From the NCBI RefSeq assembly GCF_013277515.1, contig NZ_VMNB01000012.1:1-51223 (forward strand): a stretch of DNA of 51,223 bases, in the 5' to 3' direction. Below the pieces are notes generated by a model. It was not told the DNA's origin and made no database searches. It saw nothing but the letters and a program-made list of their open reading frames with translations. Every line of letters starts with the position of its first letter. Within the stretch, counting starts at the first letter, position 1. A program made the position numbers and the translations under genes. This DNA comes from Streptococcus sp. k-402. Its GTDB lineage: Bacteria; Bacillota; Bacilli; Lactobacillales; Streptococcaceae. This document shows positions 1-6,985 of the stretch, one piece after another.

Positions 1-13
1 TTGACAAAGAGCT

Positions 14-47
14 AAAAAATAGCCCTTCGGATAAAATCCGAGGGGCT
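14..47 (-). terminator. Rho-independent terminator, leftward
   Basis: A 12-base stem (21-32 with 36-47, one G-T pair) with a short A-rich loop is followed, on the minus strand, by six T at 14-19. It would stop leftward transcription. No gene inside the window clearly needs it, so it may mark the edge of the chromosome left of the island. Confidence 0.6.
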
Positions 48-49
48 AG

Positions 50-68
50 AAACGTTGTTAAATCAACG
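50..68. repeat. Stem-loop identical to the tmRNA terminator stem-loop
   Basis: These 19 bases (stem CGTTG / CAACG, loop TTAAAT, preceded by AAA) are the same as the minus-strand sequence at 46219-46237, which is the terminator hairpin of ssrA. Here no T-run follows (GGCC follows). The reason for the match is unknown; see findings. Confidence 0.55.
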
Positions 69-98
69 GCCGAACTTTTGAATTTCAAGGTTCGGGAT

Positions 99-128
99 AA
101 AATAGTTCACTGAACTATTTTATTTTTT
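99..128 (+). terminator. Rho-independent terminator, rightward
   Basis: A near-perfect hairpin with arms AAAATAGTTC and GAACTATTTT and a 3-base loop is followed by TATTTTTT. It probably ends a gene that lies left of the window. The rest of 1-385 shows no convincing gene. Confidence 0.6.
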
Positions 129-235
129 CAAGTTATCTTCCTATTATTAGATACTAATAAATAGGCCTAAGCCTACTCAATATCTAACTTGATTTTCTCA
201 AAAACTATTAAATTCAAATAAGTTGAGATAACTTA

Positions 236-252
236 AAGGGTAACAAAAAGGA
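236..252. repeat. Possible integrase arm-type site near left end of island
   Basis: The 17 bases starting AAGGGTAAC match 13250-13266, just after the integrase gene, at 15 of 17 positions in direct orientation. Tyrosine integrases of this kind bind short arm sites near both ends of the element, so this pair may mark the island limits (about 13.0 kb apart). I found no longer direct repeat that would be the attachment core. Confidence 0.3.
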
Positions 253-285
253 ACTTAAAATGATGAGTTCAGCAGGCAAGAAACT

Positions 286-309
286 AGCACGGTCAAACGT
301 GCTTTTTTT
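286..309 (+). terminator. Rho-independent terminator, rightward
   Basis: Stem AGCACG / CGTGCT with a 6-base loop is followed by seven T. It would stop transcription entering the island from the left. No plus-strand gene is visible just before it. Confidence 0.6.
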
Positions 310-385
310 ATTGCTGATAGGTTCATTATACCACGTAGTATATAAAAGGCAAAAAATAACTCATATCAAAGAGCACTTAGAATTT

Positions 386-721
386 CTAAATGCTTTCTTT
401 TTTTGTCATTTCGATTATTTCTTTTAAGCTTGGGTTTGTCTTCCAAATTCTAGTCCATGACCTCATTTTTACCAAACTCCCTAAATAGATGCCATTTATC
501 TTTGGCATATTTGGAGAAAGTTTATATTTTTCTCTGATTTCATCTTTGTGATCCATTATGTACTGATTGCGAGGAAGGCAACAAAAGATACCCTCACCAA
601 AATAACTCAAATCTTCATCAGATATTTCAATAAGTTCTTCGGGTTTTACATAAATCGCTCGATTAACTCTATCTTTTCCATCAGAAAAAGCCTTTTCTAT
701 AAAATCTTTATCAAATCCCAT
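386..721 (-). CDS. Hypothetical phage-derived protein, 111 aa
   Basis: I do not recognise this protein. It is soluble and acidic to neutral, with no signal peptide or membrane segment. The start is supported by a GGAGGTG ribosome binding site 7 bases before the ATG. Immediately upstream (760-930) lies the 3' remnant of a phage minor-head gene, and small genes of unknown function often follow that gene in streptococcal phages, so I infer that this gene belongs to the same phage morphogenesis scrap rather than to the satellite itself. The C-terminal codons overlap a hairpin (about 378-405) that may help to end transcription. Confidence 0.6.
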   Translation of the reverse strand: MGFDKDFIEKAFSDGKDRVNRAIYVKPEELIEISDEDLSYFGEGIFCCLPRNQYIMDHKDEIREKYKLSPNMPKINGIYLGSLVKMRSWTRIWKTNPSLKEIIEMTKKESI

Positions 722-759
722 CTTCTAACACCTCCAAGCCATAAATTATCATTCCATTT

Positions 760-930
760 TCATCTAAAGAAATCATCTATTTCATTTGGTTTATCAGCTA
801 CAAAAATCTTGTCATCCACTTCTGGTTTTGATTCCTTAACAACGTCCTCACCATCCACATACTTGCTATACCACTCTTTATAAGTCATATCAGCAGGTAC
901 TAGCTCGGTCTTCCCTGTTTCTGGATTTCT
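760..930 (-). pseudogene. 3' remnant of phage head morphogenesis (minor capsid, SPP1 gp7-like) gene
   Basis: An open frame of 56 codons without a start ends at a TGA at 760-762. Its translation contains NPETGK, LVPADMTYKEWYSKYV and an acidic tail, which I recognise as the usual C-terminal end of SPP1 gp7 / Mu F-like minor head proteins of streptococcal phages. An in-frame TAG (931-933) and lack of further coding upstream show that the rest of the gene is gone. The fragment lies directly before the 111-residue gene in the normal phage order. It suggests that the left end of the island carries, or abuts, debris of a packaging/head module. The assignment rests on memory of the family; a profile search would settle it. 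Confidence 0.55.
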
Positions 931-982
931 CTACTTCTATTCTTATCCATATTATATACCTTTTCTAACACTTTTCAACCAC

Positions 983-1014
983 AAAAGCCCCCAGATTAGT
1001 TTCTAAGGGCTTTT
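983..1014 (-). terminator. Terminator after the ArpU-like gene
   Basis: Arms AAAAGCCC (983-990) and GGGCTTTT (1007-1014) form an 8-base stem. It lies about 70 bases after the stop codon of the 1085-1477 gene and is the likely end of the leftward satellite operon. Confidence 0.55.
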
Positions 1015-1084
1015 AGTTTATCCGTGGTGATTTAGTTATACAGTCCAAAACAAAGCGAATAAGGGGCGAATATGAAGCCTCAGC

Positions 1085-1477
1085 CTACTTATATACTTCT
1101 AGCTCTCCGTTCTGGTGGATTCTCGCAAAGTTTAAGACGGCTATCTGTTTATATCGGTGGTAGCTAGTGGATTTTGCCCCAGCAATTTCTAAACATTCAC
1201 TTACTGTTTTCTTTCTCATGTAGCAATAATGGATAATAAAATATTTTCTGGCTCGTTTGTTCTCTATACTGTTGATGTCTTGGGCGAATATTTCCAACCC
1301 CTCACGGATTGCCTTTTCATGCTCACCACTCAAATTCCACTGATCAGGTAAGACAAGTTCCCAAGCCTCTTCATCTATCGTAACTTGGTTTTCACTTCCT
1401 GCCATCCTCTGGAATCTCAGAAAGTAAGTCATCCGCTCTCTGACGTTCATCATCGTTTTCAAGTTATCCAGCTCCAT
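1085..1477 (-). CDS. ArpU-like phage transcriptional regulator, 130 aa
   Basis: The protein is about the length of the ArpU/RinA-type late regulators of Gram-positive phages (roughly 130-145 residues). It has an N-terminal helical part, a middle segment with KKTVSECLEIAGAKST, which looks like a helix-turn-helix, and a short C-terminal tail. The start has GGAG 8 bases before the ATG. It is the last complete gene of the leftward block, the place where phages carry their late-gene activator. In a satellite such a protein could sense or copy the helper phage late switch; this is inference. The match is by layout and general sequence character only, so it could be another small phage regulator. 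Confidence 0.5.
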   Translation of the reverse strand: MELDNLKTMMNVRERMTYFLRFQRMAGSENQVTIDEEAWELVLPDQWNLSGEHEKAIREGLEIFAQDINSIENKRARKYFIIHYCYMRKKTVSECLEIAGAKSTSYHRYKQIAVLNFARIHQNGELEVYK

Positions 1478-1529
1478 TAGTTCGCTCCTTCATGATATAA
1501 TAGTTATGCGAAACCATACCATGAGAGTC

Positions 1530-1549
1530 AGCCCTGTGCTGGCTTTTTT
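1530..1549 (+). terminator. Short hairpin with T-run, rightward
   Basis: Arms AGCC and GGCT enclose a 7-base loop and are followed by TTTTT. A TATAAT at 1496-1501 lies 28 bases before it on the same strand, so a very short plus-strand RNA is possible, but I see no good -35 box. Confidence 0.35.
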
Positions 1550-1570
1550 GCGTTTTCTCGGCGTTAAAGT

Positions 1571-1925
1571 CCATTCTCCATACCATTTGATAAGCAATTA
1601 AGGGATGTTTTTATCTCTCTTATTTCCTTGCTTATCTGCTTATCATTTGGTAAGCAACAAATCCAAAATAACAAACTTTTAAATTGCTCTTATCTCCTTA
1701 CAGTTTTTCAGGGAGCAAAATCAAAATAAGCGATGTTATTTCCTGTCTTATTTCCTTACCGTTTGACAAGGAGAAAAACGAAAATAAGGGGCTTTTAAAT
1801 TCGTCTTAACTCCCTATCGTTTTGTAAGCAATTAAGAAGGCTTATTGTCGTCCTTATCTGCTTGTCGTTTCTCAGGGAGTTAAGGAGGGTTATTATTTCT
1901 CTTATCTGCTTGATAAATGATAAGC
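1571..1925. repeat. Array of seven degenerate palindromic repeats, period about 58 then 48 bases
   Basis: Seven copies of a short imperfect palindrome, roughly CTCCTTACCGTTTGGTAAG, have centres near 1586, 1646, 1704, 1762, 1820, 1869 and 1917, giving steps of about 60, 58, 58, 58, 49 and 48 bases. Most units begin with CTTAT and contain AT-rich spacer with AAAATAA or TTATT. The arms vary together (for example GCTTA..TAAGC in one unit and CCTTRYC..CAAGG in another), so the pairing is kept while the sequence changes. The array fills the gap between the ArpU-like gene and the 83-residue gene and has no long open frame. It could be a replication or packaging signal, or a set of binding sites. It is not a CRISPR array: the spacing is too degenerate and there are no constant repeats. 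Confidence 0.7.
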
Positions 1926-1926
1926 T

Positions 1927-2178
1927 CTAATCATCCTCCAATAAAGCCAAATTGTCCCAGAATATCCGCAATCCTTTTGTATTTCTAATTTCTGAGATAG
2001 CTTTTTCTGCTTCTTCTTTTGTCGGATAGACTTCTATAATATCTTTGGGATTTTTTCCACCTATCCTATATCTTACCTCAAAATGTCCAGTATCAATCTG
2101 CGTCAAAAACACGGTATCAACTTCATCAACTACCGCTAACTTATTCAACTTATTTAAACGGTTTTTAATCGCCTTCAT
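1927..2178 (-). CDS. Hypothetical protein, 83 aa
   Basis: Unrecognised small soluble protein. It starts with a basic segment (KNRLNKLNKL) and has a central DTGHFEVRYRIGGKNP stretch that reads like a beta hairpin. It overlaps the terminase-like gene upstream by 14 bases, so the two are probably translationally coupled. It ends directly at the last palindrome of the repeat array. No function can be assigned. Confidence 0.6.
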   Translation of the reverse strand: MKAIKNRLNKLNKLAVVDEVDTVFLTQIDTGHFEVRYRIGGKNPKDIIEVYPTKEEAEKAISEIRNTKGLRIFWDNLALLEDD

Positions 2179-2539
2179 CTAGTATCTTAGCCTCTAATAC
2201 TTCTAATTGCTCCACTACCTCAACCATTTCAACTGCCTTATAAGCCATGTTTAGAATGCTCTGGGCGCTTTGTTGTCTCGCATACGGGCTTACTGTCTTA
2301 TCAAGCATGATTTCCCTTAATACATTGACTGCCTCAACGCTTGCATTCTGTAACAGCGTAGTAGACTCCTTGAGTTGTTCGCTACGTCTTTCACGGTAAA
2401 TTCTCTTAAAGGTTGCATCGTTCAAGTAATTGTAAGCCGTCTTTCTGGTGATCTCACTTAATTCACTAGCTTTTTTTACATTCCCAGTCATGAGATAATT
2501 GGCCATAAATATCTCTTTTTTTCTGCTTAATTCTGTCAA
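2165..2539 (-). CDS. Terminase small subunit-like DNA-binding protein, 124 aa
   Basis: The N-terminal 50 residues (KKEIFMANYLMTGNVKKAS, then ITRKTAYNYLND) form a helix-turn-helix of the kind seen in phage terminase small subunits of the phBC6A51 type; the rest is helical and ends in a coiled-coil-like stretch of V and E. A terminase small subunit is a hallmark of phage-inducible islands, where it directs helper-phage packaging to the island genome. No large subunit is present, which fits a satellite. The start codon is TTG at 2537-2539, chosen because GAGGTGA lies 8 bases before it and no ATG is available. It may instead be a plain regulator. Confidence 0.55.
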   Translation of the reverse strand: MTELSRKKEIFMANYLMTGNVKKASELSEITRKTAYNYLNDATFKRIYRERRSEQLKESTTLLQNASVEAVNVLREIMLDKTVSPYARQQSAQSILNMAYKAVEMVEVVEQLEVLEAKILDEGD

Positions 2540-2556
2540 ATACTAGTCACCTCGCT

Positions 2557-2823
2557 TTATTGCTCTAATTCTGGAAACTCACTTATCCCAGTCATTTCCC
2601 TAAGTTCATCCATACGTTTTTGTGATTTCTTATAGTCTGATAGCTTAATATCTTTAAATGGTGTTTTAATAAAATCATCCATATCTATTTTTATTTCATC
2701 TTGCTGAAAAGCAAACCTTAAACAATCCACATATAAAGATATACATTCATCGGTTGTTGCATATTCCGTCTTCCCAGCATACTCTTCTAACTTTTCTAGT
2801 CTCGCTTTTAAACTTCTAACCAT
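2557..2823 (-). CDS. Hypothetical protein, 88 aa
   Basis: Unrecognised acidic protein. The first 15 residues (SLKARLEKLEEYAG) are a short predicted coiled coil, which resembles small phage accessory proteins that begin MVRSLKxRLxKLE. The ATG has GAGGTAGGGG just before it. It lies 17 bases upstream of the terminase-like gene in the same leftward operon. Confidence 0.6.
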   Translation of the reverse strand: MVRSLKARLEKLEEYAGKTEYATTDECISLYVDCLRFAFQQDEIKIDMDDFIKTPFKDIKLSDYKKSQKRMDELREMTGISEFPELEQ

Positions 2824-2886
2824 TCCCCTACCTCGTGTGTAATTCTGTCTGATTTATGTAAAAAAAGGGGATTGCTCCCCTCCACA

Positions 2887-3126
2887 TCACAAACCTAACA
2901 AACCACGCTTTTCTTTGCCCAGTAGCTTATCATATAGGGCTTTATCTTTCTCAAATAGTTCATGTCTACGCTTGTAACCCATAGCCTTAAACTCTTCAAG
3001 GGTTACAGCTTCCTCTTCGTAAGATTTTGAAATACTTTCTACGTTCTTGGCAAGCCCCTGCAGTAAGTCAGCTTGTCTCTTCTCTTCTTCGATTTCTTGA
3101 AATAGTTGTTTATATTCATCTTTCAT
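2887..3126 (-). CDS. Hypothetical coiled-coil protein, 79 aa
   Basis: Unrecognised, highly charged protein with a helical N-terminal half (EEEKRQADLLQ) and a basic tail. Its ATG overlaps the stop codon of the 199-residue gene upstream by one base, so translation is coupled. In staphylococcal islands genes at this place change capsid size or interfere with the helper phage; that is only a positional suggestion. Confidence 0.6.
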   Translation of the reverse strand: MKDEYKQLFQEIEEEKRQADLLQGLAKNVESISKSYEEEAVTLEEFKAMGYKRRHELFEKDKALYDKLLGKEKRGLLGL

Positions 3127-3725
3127 TATTGTTCTCCCTCAAAATAGTTAATACGATTCACAAAATACGCCAAATCATCACTCGGATCTAAATAGCGGTG
3201 TTGGTTTCCCATGTAACCAGCTACGCCACTGTAAATGTAAGGCTTACTTACTCCACTATATTCTGGGGATGTATTCAGGCGGTCAAATAACTCTTCAATA
3301 CCTGTTTCTCTTACCTCATCCGCCAATCTCTTAGCAGTATTTTTGTAGTTTTCGTTATAATTTGCAATCAACTCCAGAAGCTCAATAGATTTCTGTTTGA
3401 TTTCTTGACGTTGGCGTTTCACTGTTTCATCTTGCTCTAATGTTGTCTCTAAATAACCTTTTGCATTAATTTTTCTAGCGTCTGCCACGATTGAGTCAAT
3501 TCGTTCTTTTTCGAGTTTTGTTCTTTGTGCTTTCATATCAGCAATATATTTTTCTTTTGCGTTAATAGATTGAAAATCTTCAAAAGTTTGTAACTCAGCT
3601 TTCTTGGATTTGATATCCTTAACTTCTTTTTCTGCTTTCTTGATTTCCTCATCAAAGCGATCAAAAATCTCTAATTGAGTCCGTACTTTGTCCATCTGGT
3701 TTTTAACTTCTTGCAATGTTGGCAT
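3126..3725 (-). CDS. Hypothetical coiled-coil protein, 199 aa
   Basis: Unrecognised. Residues 1-115 are almost fully charged helix with heptad character (EIKKAEKEVKDIKSKKAEL), and the last 60 residues contain a Tyr/Gly-rich part with a possible fold (YIYSGVAGYMGNQHRYLD). The frame is open 15 codons further upstream, but I place the start at 3725 because GGAGG stands 8 bases before that ATG and the upstream part overlaps a hairpin terminator. It forms a pair with the 79-residue gene. A role in capsid remodelling or scaffolding is possible but not shown. Confidence 0.6.
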   Translation of the reverse strand: MPTLQEVKNQMDKVRTQLEIFDRFDEEIKKAEKEVKDIKSKKAELQTFEDFQSINAKEKYIADMKAQRTKLEKERIDSIVADARKINAKGYLETTLEQDETVKRQRQEIKQKSIELLELIANYNENYKNTAKRLADEVRETGIEELFDRLNTSPEYSGVSKPYIYSGVAGYMGNQHRYLDPSDDLAYFVNRINYFEGEQ

Positions 3726-3756
3726 TTCTTTTTCCTCCAATCTTTCCAAAAACAAA

Positions 3757-3801
3757 AGAGGCATAGCCAAAATAGATTACTCTACTTTATGCTATACCTC
3801 T
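3757..3801. terminator. Bidirectional hairpin between small satellite genes
   Basis: Arms AGAGG-ATAGC and GCTAT-CCTCT pair with one mismatch around a 23-base loop. On the minus strand it is followed by TTTTGTTTTT, on the plus strand by GATTTTTT. It separates the helicase group from the coiled-coil group and may act as an attenuator. Confidence 0.5.
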
Positions 3802-3808
3802 GATTTTT

Positions 3809-3967
3809 TCAGTCAGTATTCTTTTTAAATATTGTTGTTTTAGATTCCACGCTGGAGACAAACTCACCGTCTTGTATTTTAAGCGTGATACTACCAAACC
3901 TTGGAACCTCTAACAGTTTTATTATACCATAACTTTTGAAATAAATAAAGCCTTCTTGTATTTCCAT
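3809..3967 (-). CDS. Hypothetical small protein, 52 aa
   Basis: A short frame beginning MEIQEGFIYF and ending KKNTD, preceded by GAGAGG 7 bases before the ATG. It is compact and beta-rich in appearance and unlike anything I recognise. It follows the Cse60-like gene by 15 bases in the same operon, which with the ribosome binding site is the reason to accept it. Confidence 0.5.
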   Translation of the reverse strand: MEIQEGFIYFKSYGIIKLLEVPRFGSITLKIQDGEFVSSVESKTTIFKKNTD

Positions 3968-3982
3968 GTTTATCCTCTCATG

Positions 3983-4156
3983 CTATTTGTATAGAACCAT
4001 CACACTGGTTAGTGTATCCATATCCTCACTATTCCCCACTGTTGCTTCTGAATATTTTACATCCACCACTTCAACGGTTGCCATAAAATCATTTACCTGG
4101 CTTTCAAAATCCTCTAGGCTTTGCTTGTATTTCTGATAAAATAGTTTAATTTTCAT
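3983..4156 (-). CDS. Cse60-like small protein, 57 aa
   Basis: The protein starts MKIKLFYQKYKQSLEDFE, continues with a VNDFM helix, a VVDVKYS strand and ends TSVMVLYK. This pattern (short basic strand, helix, VKYS strand, final hydrophobic strand) matches the Spore_Cse60 family as I remember it. That family is also found on phages and satellites without any link to sporulation; its function is not known. GAGGAAAAA stands before the ATG. It lies between the helicase gene group and the coiled-coil genes. Confidence 0.55.
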   Translation of the reverse strand: MKIKLFYQKYKQSLEDFESQVNDFMATVEVVDVKYSEATVGNSEDMDTLTSVMVLYK

Positions 4157-4257
4157 GTTGTTTTTCCTCTTTCTGTTTTCAGGGTGTCACTAGTAGTTAC
4201 ACCATTGCAAGGGGGTCGGTACTATCTACCCCATTTTGTTTTCCTTTGATTGCTGAT

Positions 4258-4422
4258 TTAAACTCCCTTCCTCAAATCTACATATTCAACTCTAAACGTG
4301 ACTTCTTTTGAAGTGCACTTTCCCAATCTTATATCTGTCAATCTTAAATCAGGATTTTCTCCCAGCCATTCATTTAGGCTATCTAATGCTATTGTCAACT
4401 CTTTTGCGGTTACGAAATTCAT
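4258..4422 (-). CDS. Hypothetical small protein, 54 aa
   Basis: Unrecognised protein starting MNFVTAKELTIALDSLNEW. The frame stays open 38 codons upstream into the helicase gene, but AAAGGAG lies 5 bases before the ATG at 4422 and gives the better start; the upstream part also runs through the iteron-like repeats. It is the first gene after the helicase in the leftward operon. The downstream gap 4160-4257 contains a short hairpin (GGTGT / ACACC) and no gene. Confidence 0.6.
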   Translation of the reverse strand: MNFVTAKELTIALDSLNEWLGENPDLRLTDIRLGKCTSKEVTFRVEYVDLRKGV

Positions 4423-4464
4423 TTTTACTCCTTTATTGTTTCCTGTCCATATGTATTTTTTACC

Positions 4465-4505
4465 TGTGGCCAGACATGTGGCCAACATGTGGTCGCTATG
4501 GCCAC
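4465..4505. repeat. Iteron-like direct repeats directly after the helicase gene
   Basis: The word TGTGGCCARACA occurs at 4465 and, one base shorter, at 4477, followed by a degenerate copy at 4488 and a partial TGGCCAC at 4499, so the period is 11-12 bases (one helical turn). In satellites of the SaPI type the replication origin is made of iterons next to the replication helicase gene, which binds them. This array sits at the end of the helicase coding region and may be the island origin. Confidence 0.5.
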
Positions 4506-4507
4506 TT

Positions 4508-6118
4508 TTACTGTTCAAGTTCTCCAAGTTCTTCAAAAATTGAAAAATCTACTCTTAATTCTCTCTTTTCTTCTTTTATAACAAAAGTATCAAAGCGTTT
4601 TTGGTTTTCAATCACATATCCGCTTAATCGTTCCCCATTAACTCTTTTACGATCTCTTTTAACACCTATTGTCCTAAGTGCATTTCCAGCTTTTGTAGTG
4701 TTTCTTCCATAAATTTTATCGTAAAGATAATCTATGGAGGGATTGTAAGATCTTGCTACAAAATCAGTTTCTTGTAATAGATTTATCAAAGATATCTGAA
4801 AATCATCAAGTTCTTCATCGCCATTATACACTTCAACATTTTTCCAGATGAACTTCTGTTCTTGCTCATTAAAATAATCAAGACTGGATAGCAAGAAACC
4901 AATACACCCTTCAATCCTTGGAGATTTATCTGGTAGTGTAAATGCCTCCCAATATTCGGCAAAGGCTTCTTCACGCTCCAAGTCAGTTTCTCCAGATGGT
5001 CTATCTTTATACTGGATCAATACCTTGCGCCCGTTCATTTCATCTGAAAGAGATACATTTCTATTGGTATCAATACACAAAACACTAGAAAGCATAACAA
5101 GACCTTGGTTTCCTCCTACCATTCTGGCTACGTGTGTTTTCTCGGTTGCAATTACTTTTAAAACACGCTCAATCTTATCTCCAATAATATCGCCTTGCTC
5201 AGTCGCTAAGGCCATTTCCCCACCCGAAAACATAGCCCAAGCATTCAAAGCGTCAAATCCTCGTGAAACCAAGTTATCCAGTTCAACATCGATTTTGTTA
5301 AACAGTCCAGATAAGGCAATATGTCTCAATCCTTTACCAGTTCTTATTCCAGACTTGGTTATAAAGAAATTGGTTTTGTTTTTCAATCCACTGGCAACTT
5401 GTGCTATGTAGTATGTCTGTAATTGGGCATTGTGGAAACTATCAGGATCATCAATAACGTAGTGTAAAAATTTATTGGCAATCTCTTTACTACTCTTAGC
5501 AGTTTCAAAATCAACTGGATAATACTTAAAAAATGAAATCTCGTTATTCAAAACACATCTGGTCAGAGTGTGTTTTTCCAAATCAATAATAAAATCATTA
5601 CCAGCAATCTGAAATGGTTTTAGAACTCTGATTGGCTCAATATGGAAATGCTTATCAATTCCCTTTAAAATATCCAATACAAACTCTGTATCATGCTTAA
5701 ATCCATAAAGACTAACCAGTCTTATATCGTCAATCTTATTTGCTTGTCGATTATTTACATCATAAAGTTGACCATTGTAGAATACATAACGCCCTAAAAG
5801 GTAATCAATCACCATCTTGGCAAAAGGTTGGAAACTGGATTCAAATTCCACTTTAATGATATCTTTATTATTCTTTTTCTTTTGCTTTATCTTAGCAGAT
5901 ACAAACTTTTCTTCCTTTCCATTTACATCCGTAGTATACATAATTTCGCTAGCGGAAATTATTATCTCTTCACCTTTATATTTCAGCTTGTTAAAACTGT
6001 CTAAGTGATAAATATGAGCCAACTGACGCTTGTAGTCTGCCTTTTTCTTAGAAAAACCAAAATCTGATTCAGTCCAGTTTAATCTTATGATCTCATTTAA
6101 TTTGTCTCTAATATTCAA
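4508..6118 (-). CDS. SF3-type replication helicase / Rep protein of satellite, 536 aa
   Basis: The C-terminal half has a superfamily-3 helicase core: a Walker A-like SGIRTGKG at residues 256-263, an acidic Walker B region GGEMALATEQGD at 299-310, and a sensor strand ending CIDTNRN near 348-354. The N-terminal 200 residues resemble the non-helicase part of D5/P4-type replication proteins but show no clear primase motif. The last 130 residues contain a winged-helix-like region. Such proteins open the origin and drive autonomous replication of satellites after helper induction. It overlaps the 172-residue gene upstream by 11 bases. The iteron-like repeats just after its stop fit an origin recognised by this protein. 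Confidence 0.75.
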   Translation of the reverse strand: MNIRDKLNEIIRLNWTESDFGFSKKKADYKRQLAHIYHLDSFNKLKYKGEEIIISASEIMYTTDVNGKEEKFVSAKIKQKKKNNKDIIKVEFESSFQPFAKMVIDYLLGRYVFYNGQLYDVNNRQANKIDDIRLVSLYGFKHDTEFVLDILKGIDKHFHIEPIRVLKPFQIAGNDFIIDLEKHTLTRCVLNNEISFFKYYPVDFETAKSSKEIANKFLHYVIDDPDSFHNAQLQTYYIAQVASGLKNKTNFFITKSGIRTGKGLRHIALSGLFNKIDVELDNLVSRGFDALNAWAMFSGGEMALATEQGDIIGDKIERVLKVIATEKTHVARMVGGNQGLVMLSSVLCIDTNRNVSLSDEMNGRKVLIQYKDRPSGETDLEREEAFAEYWEAFTLPDKSPRIEGCIGFLLSSLDYFNEQEQKFIWKNVEVYNGDEELDDFQISLINLLQETDFVARSYNPSIDYLYDKIYGRNTTKAGNALRTIGVKRDRKRVNGERLSGYVIENQKRFDTFVIKEEKRELRVDFSIFEELGELEQ

Positions 6119-6626
6119 ATACTACCTCCTTATAAAATATTCTTGCTACTTCTAAGAAATAGCTTGCTAGGTCTTTGCGTTTAACGATTGCAGAAAACAA
6201 ATCCACCAGCTGATTAAAACTATAGCCATTCACAAATAGCAGTCGGACAAAGAGTGAAGTCTCATATCTGGTATAAATGCCATTACAAATCAGGTCAAAA
6301 ATCCAGCCCTTTAACTCCACTCCAAGCCCCTGTCGTTGCTCGGTCAATTTGTTTACCTCTAAATCTTTCAGGATCGTCAGCAAGTCAGGGCTGGCCATAG
6401 CAATATCCAAATTTCTGATCAATCCCCAGCCCTCTACTGCCTCATTTTCGTCTTTAATAGACACATATAAGCCTTTGTATTGAAAACCCGTCAAAGCCTC
6501 ATCTACAGGCTCATAATAGGTAAATTTGTAGTGTTCCCCATTCTTCCATACTTGAGTAGGATTTGACTTGAGAAAGCCAAATAGAGGCATTTTCTCAACG
6601 GATATAGTCAACTCTATTATTCTCAT
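6108..6626 (-). CDS. Hypothetical protein coupled to the helicase, 172 aa
   Basis: Unrecognised. It begins with a beta-rich part (RIIELTISVEKMPLFGF, then YKFTYYEP) and continues with mostly helical sequence. In streptococcal and staphylococcal satellites the gene before the helicase often encodes a small primase-like replication protein (pri), so a replication role is plausible from position; I see no catalytic motif. Its end overlaps the helicase start by 11 bases, which indicates translational coupling. Confidence 0.6.
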   Translation of the reverse strand: MRIIELTISVEKMPLFGFLKSNPTQVWKNGEHYKFTYYEPVDEALTGFQYKGLYVSIKDENEAVEGWGLIRNLDIAMASPDLLTILKDLEVNKLTEQRQGLGVELKGWIFDLICNGIYTRYETSLFVRLLFVNGYSFNQLVDLFSAIVKRKDLASYFLEVARIFYKEVVFEY

Positions 6627-6634
6627 TACACCTC

Positions 6635-6901
6635 CTAATCTACTGCAAGAAAATTGTAAACATCACTCTTGCGGTAATAAACTTTCTTACTACTTTCAAA
6701 TGGGGAACGTAGTGGCCGGAGACCTTCTTTTTCCCAATTATTTAAGGTAGTTCCACTAATACCAAGTTTTTTGAGTAAGTCAGGCCTAGAAATCAAGTCC
6801 CAGTTGTCATCACGTTGCTTTTCCAGTTCCATCCTTTTAGCTAAGTGATCTCCCACTTTCTCCAGTAATTCAAGTTCTGCTTCTCTTGATAATAGTTGCA
6901 T
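6635..6901 (-). CDS. MerR/AlpA-like helix-turn-helix protein, possible excisionase, 88 aa
   Basis: After a helical N-terminal part, residues 33-88 read SRPDLLKKLGISGTTLNNWE, then GLRPLRSP, YYRKSDVYNFL. This is the usual form of the winged helix-turn-helix of MerR/AlpA/excisionase proteins, with the YR-x-SD-V-xx-F ending. Such proteins act as excisionase or early activator in satellites. The open frame extends 18 codons further, but AAAGGGGTG lies 6 bases before the ATG at 6901, so I use this start. It is 8 bases upstream of the 172-residue gene. Confidence 0.65.
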   Translation of the reverse strand: MQLLSREAELELLEKVGDHLAKRMELEKQRDDNWDLISRPDLLKKLGISGTTLNNWEKEGLRPLRSPFESSKKVYYRKSDVYNFLAVD

Positions 6902-6985
6902 ATTACACCCCTTTCTAATTATGAATCTTACCAGCAAGCTGGATATATCGCCCATAGTAAGGGTTCAAATCCTCTCTAGGTGTTT

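Noticed and set aside
1571..1925. CRISPR array
   Set aside because: The units are degenerate palindromes with spacing of 58 and 48 bases, the sequences between them are also related to each other, and there are no cas genes.
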